A DNA stretch of 60,290 nt from Ferrovum sp. (GCA_010435995.1 JAAGNR010000031.1:1-60290), one strand, 5' to 3'; counted from the first letter of the stretch, positions 1 through 9,963 are shown. Program-made: numbers and translations. The notes: generated by a model from the letters alone, not told the origin.

Positions 1-188
1 CTCACCTGCCTGACGGCAAGAGAATGCACCGTCCGGTGGTTGAGTCAAACATGAGTCGGTGCGTAGCGACCGAACCCATGGCACCCCGTAAGAGTTCAAG
101 GAAGAATTCCTTTATGCCCTGGCAGAATAGCCCGAGGATCTCAGACGCCAGCGTCGAACAACAGGGATATTTCGCGGTACAATGAGAT
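1..188 (+). other. Unassigned left edge; possible 3' end of a truncated gene
   Basis: The frame beginning at base 3 stays open for about 61 codons and ends at a TGA at 186-188, so this could be the C-terminal end of a gene that starts outside the window. The minus strand is also open over 2-211 and could be the N-terminal part of a leftward gene. I recognise neither translation. Both are rich in residues typical of non-coding GC-rich reading (Arg, Ser, Cys), and neither has a persuasive ribosome binding site, so this may simply be intergenic sequence. Confidence 0.2.
178..183 (+). promoter_or_regulatory. Possible -10 box before the Q-rich protein gene
   Basis: TACAAT lies 26 bases before the ATG at 210. 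A convincing -35 is not visible: the sequence 17-18 bases upstream, around 154-160, matches TTGACA at only three positions. The GGAG at about 199-202 serves as the ribosome binding site. Confidence 0.25.
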
Positions 189-209
189 TTTGGACACGGA
201 GAAGCACCC

Positions 210-635
210 ATGGATATCCAGACCGTCGATCAGCAATACCAACAATTACAAGTTCAAAGCCAACAGGTGGGACAGCAGTTGCAATCCCTCGCAACCAAAT
301 TGCAGAGTGCGGCGCAGGCCGGACATCCCGAAGCCCGTGAGTGGTTACTTGACCTGCGCGAGACTGCCTTGGCCATTCAGGGGCAGCAGCAACAAATGGG
401 GAATACCTTACAAGCCATTCATGCCCTCTGGCAAAATCAGGCACAGCAAATGATGCCCACCATGGCCCCCGGAGGATATCCCAATCAGGGTTATGGTCAA
501 CCCATGAATGCGCCACAACAATCAGGTGGCTTGTTTGGGGCCCTCGGCGGTTTCCTGAATTCAGGGTTTGGCCGTGCCATGGAAATGGGTGCAGGCATCG
601 GTCTGGGCGAAGATCTGATCAACAAGATACTGTAA
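210..635 (+). CDS. Small glutamine-rich hypothetical protein
   Basis: The 141-residue product is not one I recognise. Residues 1-75 are charged and very glutamine-rich (runs such as DQQYQQLQ and GQQQQMG) and look like a helical, coiled-coil-forming segment. Residues 80-110 are rich in Pro, Gly, Tyr and Gln. The last 35 residues are Gly/Ala/Phe-rich with small-residue spacing (GLFGALGGFLNSGFG), which resembles a glycine-zipper membrane-associating helix. There is no cleavable signal peptide. A GGAG sits about 8 bases before the ATG. The gene precedes mnmC by 34 bases on the same strand and may be cotranscribed with it, but nothing suggests a role in tRNA modification. Confidence 0.7.
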   Translation: MDIQTVDQQYQQLQVQSQQVGQQLQSLATKLQSAAQAGHPEAREWLLDLRETALAIQGQQQQMGNTLQAIHALWQNQAQQMMPTMAPGGYPNQGYGQPMNAPQQSGGLFGALGGFLNSGFGRAMEMGAGIGLGEDLINKIL

Positions 636-669
636 TGTCCCAAGGACGGATCACTGCCGTCTCCTCCTG

Positions 670-2538
670 ATGCCACGATTGAACCATACCCCCCTGAGTT
701 ATGAGGGAGGGGTTCCTTTCTCCTCTGAGTATGGAGATGTCTATCATTCCCGGGCAGGCGCCTTGGCCCAGTGTCAGGCGGTTTTTCTGGGAGGCAATGA
801 TCTGCCCGAACGCTGGAAGAACTGTACCTCTTTCCAAATTCTGGAAACCGGCTTTGGTTTGGGACTGAATTTCCTGGAAACATGGCGCGTCTGGCGCCAG
901 CATGCCCCGTTGACCGCGCGCCTCCATTTTGTCTCTGTCGAAAATTCTCCCCTGAGGGCTGCAGAGTTGCGCAGCGCCCTAGCACCACAGACGGCACTGG
1001 TCGAAGAAGCGCGAGCTCTCATCGCGGCCTGGCCTGTGCTCACCCCAGGCTTACATCGCATTGAATTTGATCATGGTCGGGTAATCTTGCACCTTGCTCT
1101 GGGCCCCATGGAAACCCTCTTGGGACAATTGACCCTAGCCGCCGACGCCGTCTACCTCGATGGTTTTTCCCCTCGGGTCAACCCGGTTCCCTGGTCTGAC
1201 CCTGTGTTACGCCAGGTGGCACGCCTGTGTCGTCATGGCGCCACCCTGGCTTCCTGGTGTGTGGCCGGTGACGTGCGGCGCACCTTGGAACACCATGGAT
1301 TTCGCACCTGGAAGTGCCCCGGTTTCGGCCCCAAGCGGGAACGTCTGCAAGCCTGCTTCGATAAAATCCCTCGTGCTGCTCATGATGCCGTGGTACGCCG
1401 ATCACAACAACCCGCCCTCCTTGCGTCTCTTCATCCGCCCCCCCTGCGCCAAGCACTGGTGATCGGCGCAGGACTGGCTGGTTGCCTGGTGAGCTATGCC
1501 CTGAGTCGGCGGGGGTGGCAGGTCAGTCTGGTGGATACGCATCATGGCCCAGCCCAGGAAGCTTCGGGGAATCCGGCGGGAATTTTGCGTCCATTTCTCA
1601 GCCTCGATGACAATCGTGCTGCACGGCTCAGCCGTAATGGCTTTTTGACCACCCTGGCGTGGCTTCAACGACTGCATTCGAGCTCACGACCTCCCTGCTT
1701 CGATCTTCCAGGGGCACTTTCCCTTCCATCCTCCATGGAAGAGGCGCAGAGTTTACGGCACCTGATTCAGACTTTGGCATTCCCCCCTGCCCTGGTGCAC
1801 TGGCTCGATGCGCCAGAGGCCGCTCAACTGGGTCACTGTTCTGCCCCTTGGGGAGGCCTGCACTTTCCTATGGCGGGATGGGTAGATCCCGGTCAACTCT
1901 GTCACTCCGCCCTGGCCGCCGCACCTTCCGTGACCTGCCTCTGGAATCACACTGTCACCCTGCACACCCACTCTGGTTTGTGGGAAGCGCGCAACGATCA
2001 GGATCAGCTCGTGGCGACAGCACCCATTGCTATCCTGGCTACAGGAGCACAACCCCTTCCCTTAGTGGTTCCCCCTCCCTGGCCGCGCCAGCGCCTGCGC
2101 GGGCAAATTACCCAATGTCGGCCCGACCCGTTCCCCCCCCATAACCCAGTACTTTGCCGCGATGGCTACATCATTCCCGGAGCGCCGGGGGGGCTGTGCG
2201 TGGGTGCCACCTATGCTGTCGACGAAGCGATAACCCCCAAACTTGCTGATCAGGAAGCCAACCTGCAACGCCTGTCTCCTGTATTGCCCGAAGGGTCGCC
2301 GCTGCCCGCCGTCATGTCCGAACGTGTGGCCTTTCGCAGCGTCAGCCGCGATCGTCTGCCCATCATCGGACCCGTGCCGGGCACTGCGGGGTTATTTGCC
2401 CTGACCGCCCTGGGTTCTCGCGGTCTGGTATGGGCAGCGTTGGGGGCAGATCTGATCACTGCTTGGCTGGAAGGAGAACCTCTCCCCCTGGAAAAAGAAC
2501 TGGTCCTGGCCATTGCCCCCCAACGCTATTCGAAGTAG
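670..2538 (+). CDS. mnmC: Bifunctional tRNA 5-methylaminomethyl-2-thiouridine biosynthesis protein MnmC
   Basis: MnmC performs the last two steps of mnm5s2U34 synthesis in the wobble base of tRNAs for Lys, Glu and Gln: an FAD-dependent domain removes the carboxymethyl group and a SAM-dependent domain methylates the resulting amine. The N-terminal methyltransferase part has a glycine-rich SAM motif (ETGFGLGLN, about residues 57-66) and the conserved YLDGFSPRVNP segment near residue 160. The C-terminal oxidoreductase begins with a dinucleotide-binding GAGLAG near residue 265. At 622 residues it is slightly shorter than the E. coli protein but has both domains. The reading frame contains a run of 8 C at 2133-2140. 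It ends tail to tail with recN, 9 bases away. Confidence 0.95.
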   Translation: MPRLNHTPLSYEGGVPFSSEYGDVYHSRAGALAQCQAVFLGGNDLPERWKNCTSFQILETGFGLGLNFLETWRVWRQHAPLTARLHFVSVENSPLRAAELRSALAPQTALVEEARALIAAWPVLTPGLHRIEFDHGRVILHLALGPMETLLGQLTLAADAVYLDGFSPRVNPVPWSDPVLRQVARLCRHGATLASWCVAGDVRRTLEHHGFRTWKCPGFGPKRERLQACFDKIPRAAHDAVVRRSQQPALLASLHPPPLRQALVIGAGLAGCLVSYALSRRGWQVSLVDTHHGPAQEASGNPAGILRPFLSLDDNRAARLSRNGFLTTLAWLQRLHSSSRPPCFDLPGALSLPSSMEEAQSLRHLIQTLAFPPALVHWLDAPEAAQLGHCSAPWGGLHFPMAGWVDPGQLCHSALAAAPSVTCLWNHTVTLHTHSGLWEARNDQDQLVATAPIAILATGAQPLPLVVPPPWPRQRLRGQITQCRPDPFPPHNPVLCRDGYIIPGAPGGLCVGATYAVDEAITPKLADQEANLQRLSPVLPEGSPLPAVMSERVAFRSVSRDRLPIIGPVPGTAGLFALTALGSRGLVWAALGADLITAWLEGEPLPLEKELVLAIAPQRYSK

Positions 2539-2547
2539 CGACTTCGT

Positions 2548-4203
2548 TTAGAATTTGTCCTGCAACATCTCACGGGCATGCTGACGCACGGTTTCCGTGA
2601 CCGTGACCCCTCCCAACATACGCGCAATTTCCTCGATGCGTTGATCCGTATCCAACACTTCAACAGCGCTGGTGATCAGCCCCCCCGTTTCACATTTGGT
2701 GACCCGCCATTGTTGCTGGGCGCAGGTGGCCACCTGCGCCAGGTGAGTGACACAGAGCACCTGATGATGATGTCCCAAAGAAGCCAGCAGTTGCCCTACC
2801 CGCTCCGCAACCGCACCACCAATGCCGCTGTCCACTTCATCAAAAATCAGCGTTGGAACCTCTGAAGCTCCGGCCAGTTGGGTTTGTAACGCCAGACTCA
2901 GGCGCGACAATTCCCCCCCAGAAGCCACTTTGGCCAATGGAGCCAGAGGCTGACTGGAATGGGCAGACACCTGAAATTCCACGTATTCCAGACCGGTAAT
3001 TGCCGGTTTCTCCAAGGGTTTCAGGGTGACTTCAAATCTTCCCTGCGCCAAAGCCAATTCTGCCATGGTGATCGTGACTTGTTCGCCCAAGTGGCGTGCA
3101 GCCCGTTGACGGACAACGGTTAAGGCCTGGGCGGCAGCTTCATAAAGATGCCACCCTTGATCCCGCCGTGCTGCCAAGTGCGTCAGAGAATCTTGCGACT
3201 CCAGAGCCGTCAAGGCACTCAGGGTATGACTGCGGAGGGAGATGAGTTCTTCCGGATGGACCCGCAGGCGTCGGGCCAACCCATGCCAGAGCTGCATTTC
3301 TTCTTCAATCTGGGACAAGCGTTGGTCATCGAGATCCATGCCGCGCAAGTGATGTTGCACTTCATCACGCGCCTCTTCCACCTGGATCTGGGCATTCTCG
3401 AGCAACTGAAATGCTGTCTCCAAGGCGTTGTCGTGAACTCTCAATCCGTCGAGTTCGAGGCATGCTTGGGCAATCTGGTGTTGTACTGCCTGGTCGCCTT
3501 CGGCCAATAACTCCAGAGTGTGCTCCAATCCCTGAAGCAATTCTGCGCGATGACTCAAGCGGGAATGTTCTGCCTGCAGGGTCTCCCACCGTCCGGGAGT
3601 GAGATCCAGTGGTGCCAGTAAGTCACGAGTTTCTTCCAGAGCGGCGCGTTCGCGCGCCATGTCCAACTGTTTCTGTGCAGCATGGGTCAATGCCTGCTCA
3701 GCCGCCTGCCATTCCTGCCACGCACTCTGCACGCCGCGACACAATTCGCCATGCCCCCCAAAGGTATCCAGCAGATCGCGCTGTACCGCTCCCCGCAACA
3801 AACCCTGGTGAGCATGTTGCCCATGGATGTCGAGCAACAACTCACCGAGTGCCCGCAACTGGGTGACGGTAACACTTCTTCCATTGATGAATGCGCGGGA
3901 TTTGCCGGTGGATTCCACCACGCGTCGCAACAGACATTCATCCTCTTCCGTGGTCAACTCGTTGGATTCGAGCCAGGCCCGTGAGGCGTCGGTGAGGGTA
4001 AATTCAGCCGTGACTTCGGCACGCTCCGCTGCCTGACGCACCGCATCAGGATCAGCACGACCTCCCAGTACCAGTTCCAGGGCATCCAGAAGAATGGATT
4101 TCCCCGCGCCGGTTTCCCCCGTCAAGGCGGTAAAACCCGCACTAAATTCGAGGGTTTGACGATGCACCAACACAAAATCACGAATGGTGAGAGATTGCAA
4201 CAT
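2548..4203 (-). CDS. recN: DNA repair ATPase RecN
   Basis: RecN is an SMC-like ATPase acting early in recombinational repair of double-strand breaks. The 551-residue product matches the family length. It has a Walker A GETGAGKS near residue 33, long coiled-coil arms in the middle, the ABC signature SGGELSRLSLALQ and the Walker B segment LIFDEVDSGIGG near the C-terminus. The ATG at 4203 was chosen because the family begins MLQSLTIRDFVLV; an in-frame extension upstream is unlike the family. AGGA lies about 9 bases before this ATG. The gene starts 10 bases after nadK, so the two form an operon, an arrangement common in betaproteobacteria. Confidence 0.95.
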   Translation of the reverse strand: MLQSLTIRDFVLVHRQTLEFSAGFTALTGETGAGKSILLDALELVLGGRADPDAVRQAAERAEVTAEFTLTDASRAWLESNELTTEEDECLLRRVVESTGKSRAFINGRSVTVTQLRALGELLLDIHGQHAHQGLLRGAVQRDLLDTFGGHGELCRGVQSAWQEWQAAEQALTHAAQKQLDMARERAALEETRDLLAPLDLTPGRWETLQAEHSRLSHRAELLQGLEHTLELLAEGDQAVQHQIAQACLELDGLRVHDNALETAFQLLENAQIQVEEARDEVQHHLRGMDLDDQRLSQIEEEMQLWHGLARRLRVHPEELISLRSHTLSALTALESQDSLTHLAARRDQGWHLYEAAAQALTVVRQRAARHLGEQVTITMAELALAQGRFEVTLKPLEKPAITGLEYVEFQVSAHSSQPLAPLAKVASGGELSRLSLALQTQLAGASEVPTLIFDEVDSGIGGAVAERVGQLLASLGHHHQVLCVTHLAQVATCAQQQWRVTKCETGGLITSAVEVLDTDQRIEEIARMLGGVTVTETVRQHAREMLQDKF

Positions 4204-4213
4204 GAGCAGGGTC

Positions 4214-5077
4214 CTAGAAGCGAGTGCCCCAGCGCAATTTCTCGCGCAGCATGGCAAAATAATCGTAGCCGGGAGGGTGAATCAGGCGCACGCACCGACT
4301 GGCACACGTCACACTCAAGCGATCTCCGGGCAACATGGGAATCTGATGCTGCACATCGAAGCTGGCATAGGCGCCATCCCCTTTGTGCAGGACCATTTCA
4401 ACTCGGGCCGTTTGCTTCAATACCACCGGACGATTACTCAAGGTGTGGGGGCAAATCGGCGTAAGCACCATGGCCTGAAGTTCCGGATGAACGATGGGTC
4501 CTCCACTGGACAAGGCATAGGCCGTGGACCCCGTAGGGGTGGCCAAAATCAGTCCATCAGCACGCAGATTATAGACAAACCCATCATCTACGAAGACTTC
4601 CACTTCAATCATGCTGCCACGCGCACCTTTGGACAACACGACATCGTTCAATGCCAAGGAATTCTCTGAAGTCCCATCACTTCGGGTCAGACAGGCTTCG
4701 AGCAAGGTTCGGTCCTCTACCGTGTGATGTCCGGAGAGCACTTGTCCCAGCTTCTGTTCCAGAGTTTGGGCCGGAATATCCGTCAAAAACCCCAATTGGC
4801 CAAGGTTGATTCCCACCAAAGGAACACCATGGGGGGCCAGTATCCGGGTCGCATTGAGCAAAGTGCCGTCTCCACCCAAGATGACACCCAGATCCACCTG
4901 GGTGGCCAACTGCGCCAGAGGTACCCCTGGTTCCCCCAGAGCGGCAGCAGCGCACTCATCGAGCACGACCGTGCATTCATGCTCCACAAGCAGATCCAAT
5001 AAACGCCGGAGCGGTGCCAGTAGCCCCTGGGGGTCCGCCTTGCCCACGACACCAATACGCGTAAAACTTGACTTCAT
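4214..5077 (-). CDS. nadK: NAD kinase
   Basis: NadK phosphorylates NAD to NADP using ATP or polyphosphate in the cytoplasm. The 287-residue protein carries the catalytic GGDGT motif (ILGGDGTLLNATR), the following NLGQLGFLTD segment and the glycine-rich ATPTGSTAYALSSGG motif. The start at 5077 was chosen because a clear AGGAG lies 5 bases upstream and the product begins MKSSFTRIGVVGK, as in relatives; the open frame runs further upstream without family similarity. It is the first gene of the nadK-recN pair and is divergent from hrcA, with about 60 bases between the start codons. Confidence 0.95.
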   Translation of the reverse strand: MKSSFTRIGVVGKADPQGLLAPLRRLLDLLVEHECTVVLDECAAAALGEPGVPLAQLATQVDLGVILGGDGTLLNATRILAPHGVPLVGINLGQLGFLTDIPAQTLEQKLGQVLSGHHTVEDRTLLEACLTRSDGTSENSLALNDVVLSKGARGSMIEVEVFVDDGFVYNLRADGLILATPTGSTAYALSSGGPIVHPELQAMVLTPICPHTLSNRPVVLKQTARVEMVLHKGDGAYASFDVQHQIPMLPGDRLSVTCASRCVRLIHPPGYDYFAMLREKLRWGTRF

Positions 5078-5138
5078 GGAACTCCTCGAGAGTAGCGCAG
5101 GTCTGTTACCCACAGAATTAAACCATATTTCGGATAGA

Positions 5139-6167
5139 ATGGCGGGTATGTTAAACGATCGCGCACGCGCTCTGCTCAAAGCTCTGGTGGAAAAATACAT
5201 CGACGAAGGTCAACCGGTCGGTTCACGCGCCTTGTCACGCCTGTCCGGACTTGATCTGTCTGCAGCCACCATTCGCAATGTCATGGCCGATCTCGAAGAA
5301 TTGGGATTCATCGCCAGCCCCCATACTTCTGCAGGCCGAATCCCTACCCCACGGGGATATCGGGTTTTTGTGGACACCCTGCTCACCATTCAACCGTTGA
5401 CCAGTGCAACACGAACCCATCTGGAAACCCAGTTGCACCCTGCCGATTCACAACAACTGGTGACCGCAGCATCCCAATTGCTCGCGGAACTGACGACTTT
5501 TGCCGGCATCGTTCGCATGCCCAAACGACGCCTGTCGGGTTTCCAACGCGTGGAATTCATGCGCCTGTCGGAATCTCGCCTCCTGCTGATTCTGGTCACC
5601 CTGGACGGTGAAGTCCAGAATCGCATCCTGGTGACGGACCGTCCCTATACCTCAGCCCAACTGCGCCAAGCCGCACAATATCTCAACGAGCACTATAGCG
5701 GCCATGATCTGGACGGATTACGAGAAGCACTGCGTCAAGAATTGCAGATCCTGAAAAATGATATTCGCCATCTGACCACCCAGGCCCTGGCCATGGGTGA
5801 AGAAATCCTGAAAGCGCCTCCCGACGATTACATTTTGCGTGGTGAGACTCGTCTGGTCGGCCATGGAGACATGTCCAGCAATCTCGACAAGTTGCGTCGT
5901 CTGTTCGACCTGTTTGAAGAAAAAACCGGGCTGTTGCAACTGCTCGATGAAAGCCAGAACAGCGATGGCGTAAAAATATTTATCGGGGGAGAATCGGGCC
6001 ATTCCCCCCTCGACGATTTCAGTATGGTCACTGCCCCCTATGAAGTGGATGGTCAGGTTGTCGGCACTTTGGGGGTAGTGGGGCCCACACGCATGGCTTA
6101 TGAACGAATCATTCCCATTGTCGACATCACGGCCAAACTGCTTTCCAGTGCCCTCTCTCAACATTGA
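5139..6167 (+). CDS. hrcA: Heat-inducible transcription repressor HrcA
   Basis: HrcA is a winged-helix repressor that binds CIRCE operators and shuts off chaperone genes once GroEL is free. The product shows the N-terminal DNA-binding segment ([33 protein letters not shown]) in pieces such as PVGSRALS and [12 protein letters not shown], and the family C-terminus. Two ATG codons are possible: 5139, with GGA five bases upstream (342 residues), and 5148, whose product begins [11 protein letters not shown] as in many homologues (339 residues). I list the longer form. It heads the run hrcA-hemH-grpE-dnaK-dnaJ, yet no CIRCE-like inverted repeat is visible before hrcA, grpE or dnaK, so its target is probably elsewhere, such as groESL. 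Confidence 0.92.
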   Translation: MAGMLNDRARALLKALVEKYIDEGQPVGSRALSRLSGLDLSAATIRNVMADLEELGFIASPHTSAGRIPTPRGYRVFVDTLLTIQPLTSATRTHLETQLHPADSQQLVTAASQLLAELTTFAGIVRMPKRRLSGFQRVEFMRLSESRLLLILVTLDGEVQNRILVTDRPYTSAQLRQAAQYLNEHYSGHDLDGLREALRQELQILKNDIRHLTTQALAMGEEILKAPPDDYILRGETRLVGHGDMSSNLDKLRRLFDLFEEKTGLLQLLDESQNSDGVKIFIGGESGHSPLDDFSMVTAPYEVDGQVVGTLGVVGPTRMAYERIIPIVDITAKLLSSALSQH

Positions 6168-6181
6168 CCCGGTCTCTTACC

Positions 6182-7285
6182 ATGCCCCATTATCTCCCTG
6201 AACCTCCCTACACCCACGGTCAACTCACCCAAAGAATCGGTCTCATTCTGGTGAATCTGGGCACTCCAGACGCCCCCGATGCGCCTGCATTAAAGCGCTA
6301 CCTGGCCCAATTTCTCGGGGATCCGCGCGTCGTGGAAATTCCGCGCCCCGTGTGGTGGCTCTTGCTCCACGGCATCATACTCAACACCCGCCCTCGACAA
6401 TCCGCCAAAAAGTACGCCACCATCTGGATGCCCGAAGGCTCGCCCTTGCGCATCTACACAGAGCGCCAGGCCCGGGGTCTGGAAGCGCGTCTGGCCGACC
6501 ACTACCCTGACAACCCACCGGTGGTACGCGTCGCCATGCGTTATGGCCAACCCAGTATTTCTCAGGCTGTCAGCGAACTGAAGCAAGCTGGGTGTGACCG
6601 CTTGTTGTTGCTCCCGCTCTACCCTCAATACGCCGCCAGCACCACGGGGTCGAGCCAAGCAGCGTTGTTTGACGCCCTCAATCTCTGGCGCACTGCCCCG
6701 GGAGTCAGGACGGTACGCCACTACCATGATGATCCCGGCTATATTGCGGCGCTCAAGGAACGGATAGAAGCCTTTTGGGCCGAACATGGTCGCCCTCAGG
6801 TATTGGTCATGAGTTTCCACGGGGTTCCCAAATATACCTTGGACAAGGGCGATCCTTATCACTGCGAATGCCTCAAAACCGGACGTTTACTGGCGGAAGC
6901 CCTGAATCTTCAAGGGTCTGATTACCGAATTTCGTTTCAATCACTGTTTGGTCGCACCGAATGGGTCAAACCGTACACCGCTCCTCTGGTGGAACAATTG
7001 GCCCGAGAGGGCGTGCGCCATGTTCAAGTGGTGTGTCCAGGATTTCCCGCCGACTGCCTGGAAACGCTGGAAGAAATCGGAATGGAGGTTAAAGCAACGT
7101 TTCTGACCCACGGCGGAGAAACCTATCACTATATCCCAGCCCTCAACGATGACCCTGCTTGGCTGGATGCCCTCAGCGCTATTGCGCGGAATAACCTGGG
7201 GGGGTGGTTGCCCCAGATGCCGCCCTCAGCCCAGGAGCAGGAATCCACGCAGCGTCGCGCCGCAGAACGTGGAGCCACAAATTAG
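6182..7285 (+). CDS. hemH: Ferrochelatase
   Basis: HemH inserts ferrous iron into protoporphyrin IX, the last step of protoheme synthesis. The 367-residue protein has the family motifs: [11 protein letters not shown] near the N-terminus, QYAASTTGS, the catalytic-histidine segment [20 protein letters not shown] and the acidic [15 protein letters not shown]. The ATG at 6182 was chosen because the product then begins [14 protein letters not shown] as in betaproteobacterial relatives; a TTG at 6164 overlapping the hrcA stop is the alternative. The ribosome binding site is weak. Its place between hrcA and grpE is conserved in several betaproteobacteria. Confidence 0.94.
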   Translation: MPHYLPEPPYTHGQLTQRIGLILVNLGTPDAPDAPALKRYLAQFLGDPRVVEIPRPVWWLLLHGIILNTRPRQSAKKYATIWMPEGSPLRIYTERQARGLEARLADHYPDNPPVVRVAMRYGQPSISQAVSELKQAGCDRLLLLPLYPQYAASTTGSSQAALFDALNLWRTAPGVRTVRHYHDDPGYIAALKERIEAFWAEHGRPQVLVMSFHGVPKYTLDKGDPYHCECLKTGRLLAEALNLQGSDYRISFQSLFGRTEWVKPYTAPLVEQLAREGVRHVQVVCPGFPADCLETLEEIGMEVKATFLTHGGETYHYIPALNDDPAWLDALSAIARNNLGGWLPQMPPSAQEQESTQRRAAERGATN

Positions 7286-7288
7286 CCT

Positions 7289-7317
7289 CTTGAAACCTGC
7301 AACTCCGATCCCCATAT
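7289..7317 (+). promoter_or_regulatory. Sigma-32 (heat shock) promoter for grpE
   Basis: CTTGAA at 7289-7294 is followed after 15 bases by CCCCATAT at 7310-7317, a close match to the sigma-32 consensus CTTGAA-N13..17-CCCCATNT. Transcription would start near 7324, which places the grpE start at the ATG at 7357 and rules out the in-frame ATG at 7321 for this transcript. This is a direct sequence reading; activity is inferred. Confidence 0.85.
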
Positions 7318-7356
7318 GGTATGCCATCGAACCCAACCATACTGTCGGAGCATGGC

Positions 7357-7905
7357 ATGACCACTTCAGAAGCCCCTGTACCCGAGGAATTGACCCCTGA
7401 GTCGGAGTCCTCTCTTTCAACTATGACGCGAGACGAGGCCTTGGCCGCCCTGCTTCAGGCCGAGGAAAGTCTGCGCGCCAAAGAGGAAGACAATCTGCGT
7501 ATTCGTGCCGACATGGAAAATTTGCGCAAGCGTACGGCAACGGAACTTGCTCAAGCACGAAAATTTGCCTTGGAAAGTTTTGCCGGTGAACTGCTCGCCG
7601 TCATGGATAGCCTTGAAGCGGCCCAGCATGTCAAGGAAGCATCAGTGGAAAGCTATCGCAGCGGCGTCGAACTCACGGCCCGACAACTCGCCAGTGTTTT
7701 CGAGAAATTCCATATTCACGCCCTGCACCCTGAAGGAGAACGCTTCGACCCGAATCGCCATCAGGCCATTGCATCACTGGAGCATGAGGACATTCCTGCG
7801 CAAAACATTATTGCAGTGATGCAAAAGGGCTTCATTCTTCATGAACGGATACTGCGCCCCGCGCTGGTGACCGTTTCCAAGGGAAAAGTGACGACTACCC
7901 CTTGA
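7357..7905 (+). CDS. grpE: Nucleotide exchange factor GrpE
   Basis: GrpE releases ADP from DnaK and so drives the chaperone cycle. The 182-residue product has a disordered acidic N-terminus, a long helical segment (about 35-95) containing ENLRKRTATELAQARKFALESFAGELL, and the C-terminal beta domain with the motif HPEGERFDPNRHQA. The ATG at 7357 has GGAG 6 bases upstream and lies downstream of the heat-shock promoter at 7289-7317; an ATG at 7321 in the same frame would fall at the transcription start. The stop codon is embedded in the -35 hexamer of the dnaK promoter. Confidence 0.95.
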   Translation: MTTSEAPVPEELTPESESSLSTMTRDEALAALLQAEESLRAKEEDNLRIRADMENLRKRTATELAQARKFALESFAGELLAVMDSLEAAQHVKEASVESYRSGVELTARQLASVFEKFHIHALHPEGERFDPNRHQAIASLEHEDIPAQNIIAVMQKGFILHERILRPALVTVSKGKVTTTP

Positions 7906-7929
7906 ATCTTTACACTTCACCCCGATTTA
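7901..7929 (+). promoter_or_regulatory. Second sigma-32-type promoter, for dnaK
   Basis: CTTGAA at 7901-7906, which includes the grpE stop codon, is followed after 14 bases by CCCGATTTA at 7921-7929, one mismatch from the heat-shock -10 consensus. The predicted transcript would have a leader of about 47 bases before the dnaK ATG at 7982. A short inverted repeat (ACCCC/GGGGT, about 7919-7935) overlaps the -10. Confidence 0.65.
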
Positions 7930-7981
7930 TGGGGTAACGGAAGCGCTTCATTGACAAATTTAACCAGAGGTCTATTACATC

Positions 7982-9928
7982 ATGGGTAAAATTATTGGAA
8001 TCGACTTAGGCACCACCAACTCCTGCGTTGCAGTGATGGAAGGTGGCAAACCCAAAGTCATCGAGAATGCTGAAGGGGCGCGTACTACCCCGTCCATCGT
8101 TGCCTATATGGAAGACGGTGAAGTATTGGTGGGAGCCCCAGCAAAACGCCAGGCCATCACCAATCCACAAAATACCTTGTTCGCCGTAAAGCGTCTGATC
8201 GGCCGAAAGTTTGAAGAAGACATGGTGCAGAAGGACATTCACATGGTGCCCTACTCCATCGTCAAAGCCGGGAATGGAGATGCCTGGGTGGAAGTACGTG
8301 GTAAAAAAATGGCACCGCCAGAAATTTCTGCTGCGGTGTTGCAAAAAATGAAGAAAACCGCCGAAGACTACCTTGGCGAAGAAGTGACGGAAGCAGTGAT
8401 CACTGTCCCCGCCTATTTCAATGACAGTCAGCGCCAGGCTACGAAGGATGCTGGTCGCATTGCCGGTCTGGATGTCAAGCGGATCATCAATGAGCCCACC
8501 GCCGCCGCTCTGGCCTTTGGTCTCGACAAAAAAGAAGGGGACCGCAAGATTGCGGTCTATGATCTGGGTGGCGGAACATTTGATATTTCCATCATCGAAA
8601 TTGCCGAGATCGACGGTGAACACCAGTTCGAAGTCTTGTCCACCAACGGCGACACCTTCCTCGGTGGAGAAGATTTTGACCTGCGCGTCATCGAATTTCT
8701 GGCGGACGAGTTCAAGCGTGAAAACCACGGCCTGGATCTGCGCAAAGATGTTCTGGCCCTGCAACGACTCAAGGATGCGGCAGAAAAAGCCAAAATCGAG
8801 TTGTCTTCGTCACAACAGACAGAAGTCAATCTGCCTTACATCACGGCCGACGCCACAGGACCCAAGCATCTGGTGGTGAAACTGACCCGCTCCAAACTGG
8901 AAAGCCTGGTTCAGGAGTTGATCGATCGCACCATCAAACCCTGTGAAATCGCCATCAAGGATGCCGGCGTAAAAATCACCGACATCGCCGATGTGATTCT
9001 GGTGGGTGGACAGAGCCGTATGCCTAAAGTCCAGGAGCGGGTCAAGGAATTCTTTGGCCGCGAACCCCGCAAGGATGTCAACCCCGATGAGGCTGTCGCC
9101 ATTGGAGCCAGTATTCAGGGCGGAGTTCTGAAGGGCGATGTCAAGGATGTGTTGTTGCTGGATGTCACCCCGCTGTCCCTGGGCATTGAAACCCTGGGAG
9201 GTGTGATGACGCGCCTGATTCAGAAGAACACCACCATTCCAACCAAGGCGGCTCAAGTATTTTCTACGGCAGAAGACAATCAGTCGGCGGTCACCATCCA
9301 TGTGCTGCAAGGAGAACGCAACATGGCTTCGGGCAACAAGAGTCTCGGCCAGTTCAACCTCAGCGACATTCCCTCTGCACCGCGCGGAATGCCACAAATC
9401 GAGGTGGCCTTCGACATCGATGCCAACGGGATTCTCCATGTGAGTGCCAAGGACAAAGCCTCCGGCAAAGAAAACAAAATCACCATCAAGGCCAATTCTG
9501 GCTTGTCGGAAGATGAGATCCAACGCATGGTACGAGATGCTGAAGAACATGCTGAGGAAGACAAGAAAAACCTGGAAGCGGTGAACGCCAAAAACTCCCT
9601 TGAAAGCTTGGTCCATAATGTACAAAAGACCCTCAAGGAACAAGGAGACAAACTCGGCGCCGAAGAAAAAACCGCTCTTGAGGCGGCTGTGAAGGATGCG
9701 GAGGAAGCGCTGGCATCTCAGGATACCCAACGCATCATCGCCAGCACCGAGTCCCTCTCTGCAGCCAGCCATAAACTGGCGGAAAAGATGTATGCCGCTG
9801 ATGGTGGGGCCGCTGCGTCTGCCGCTGCTGGGCAAGGGGCTGACGAAGCGCATTCCCATGGGGGTCAAGGGGCCAAGGATGACAACGTGGTTGACGCCGA
9901 ATTCGAGGAAGTCAAGGACAAAAAGTAA
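7982..9928 (+). CDS. dnaK: Chaperone protein DnaK (Hsp70)
   Basis: DnaK is the ATP-driven Hsp70 chaperone that works with DnaJ and GrpE. The 648-residue product begins [21 protein letters not shown] and contains the nucleotide-binding motifs [19 protein letters not shown] and [11 protein letters not shown]. The substrate-binding domain includes [18 protein letters not shown] and the lid follows. The C-terminus is Ala/Gly-rich and ends with the DnaJ-linked acidic tail [19 protein letters not shown] lies about 11 bases before the ATG. It is transcribed from its own heat-shock-type promoter as well as possibly from that of grpE, and is followed by dnaJ after an 89-base gap containing a strong hairpin. 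Confidence 0.98.
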   Translation: MGKIIGIDLGTTNSCVAVMEGGKPKVIENAEGARTTPSIVAYMEDGEVLVGAPAKRQAITNPQNTLFAVKRLIGRKFEEDMVQKDIHMVPYSIVKAGNGDAWVEVRGKKMAPPEISAAVLQKMKKTAEDYLGEEVTEAVITVPAYFNDSQRQATKDAGRIAGLDVKRIINEPTAAALAFGLDKKEGDRKIAVYDLGGGTFDISIIEIAEIDGEHQFEVLSTNGDTFLGGEDFDLRVIEFLADEFKRENHGLDLRKDVLALQRLKDAAEKAKIELSSSQQTEVNLPYITADATGPKHLVVKLTRSKLESLVQELIDRTIKPCEIAIKDAGVKITDIADVILVGGQSRMPKVQERVKEFFGREPRKDVNPDEAVAIGASIQGGVLKGDVKDVLLLDVTPLSLGIETLGGVMTRLIQKNTTIPTKAAQVFSTAEDNQSAVTIHVLQGERNMASGNKSLGQFNLSDIPSAPRGMPQIEVAFDIDANGILHVSAKDKASGKENKITIKANSGLSEDEIQRMVRDAEEHAEEDKKNLEAVNAKNSLESLVHNVQKTLKEQGDKLGAEEKTALEAAVKDAEEALASQDTQRIIASTESLSAASHKLAEKMYAADGGAAASAAAGQGADEAHSHGGQGAKDDNVVDAEFEEVKDKK

Positions 9929-9963
9929 TCAACCCTCTCTCCCCTTGGGGAAGATGGTCTGTT

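Noticed and set aside
5078-5138. CIRCE element near hrcA
   Set aside because: No TTAGCACTC-type inverted repeat is visible in the divergent nadK/hrcA gap, nor before grpE or dnaK.
4806-5138. N-terminal extension of HrcA to 453 residues
   Set aside because: The extension is antisense to nadK and has no similarity to HrcA; the family start is at 5139 or 5148.
7951-7978. TTGACA-N16-TATTAC as a dnaK promoter
   Set aside because: The start point would fall at or beyond the dnaK ATG at 7982, and the sigma-32-type promoter upstream explains expression better.
8810-9868. Open frame of 352 codons antisense to dnaK
   Set aside because: Shadow of dnaK; dnaK is well known for long antisense open frames from its codon use.
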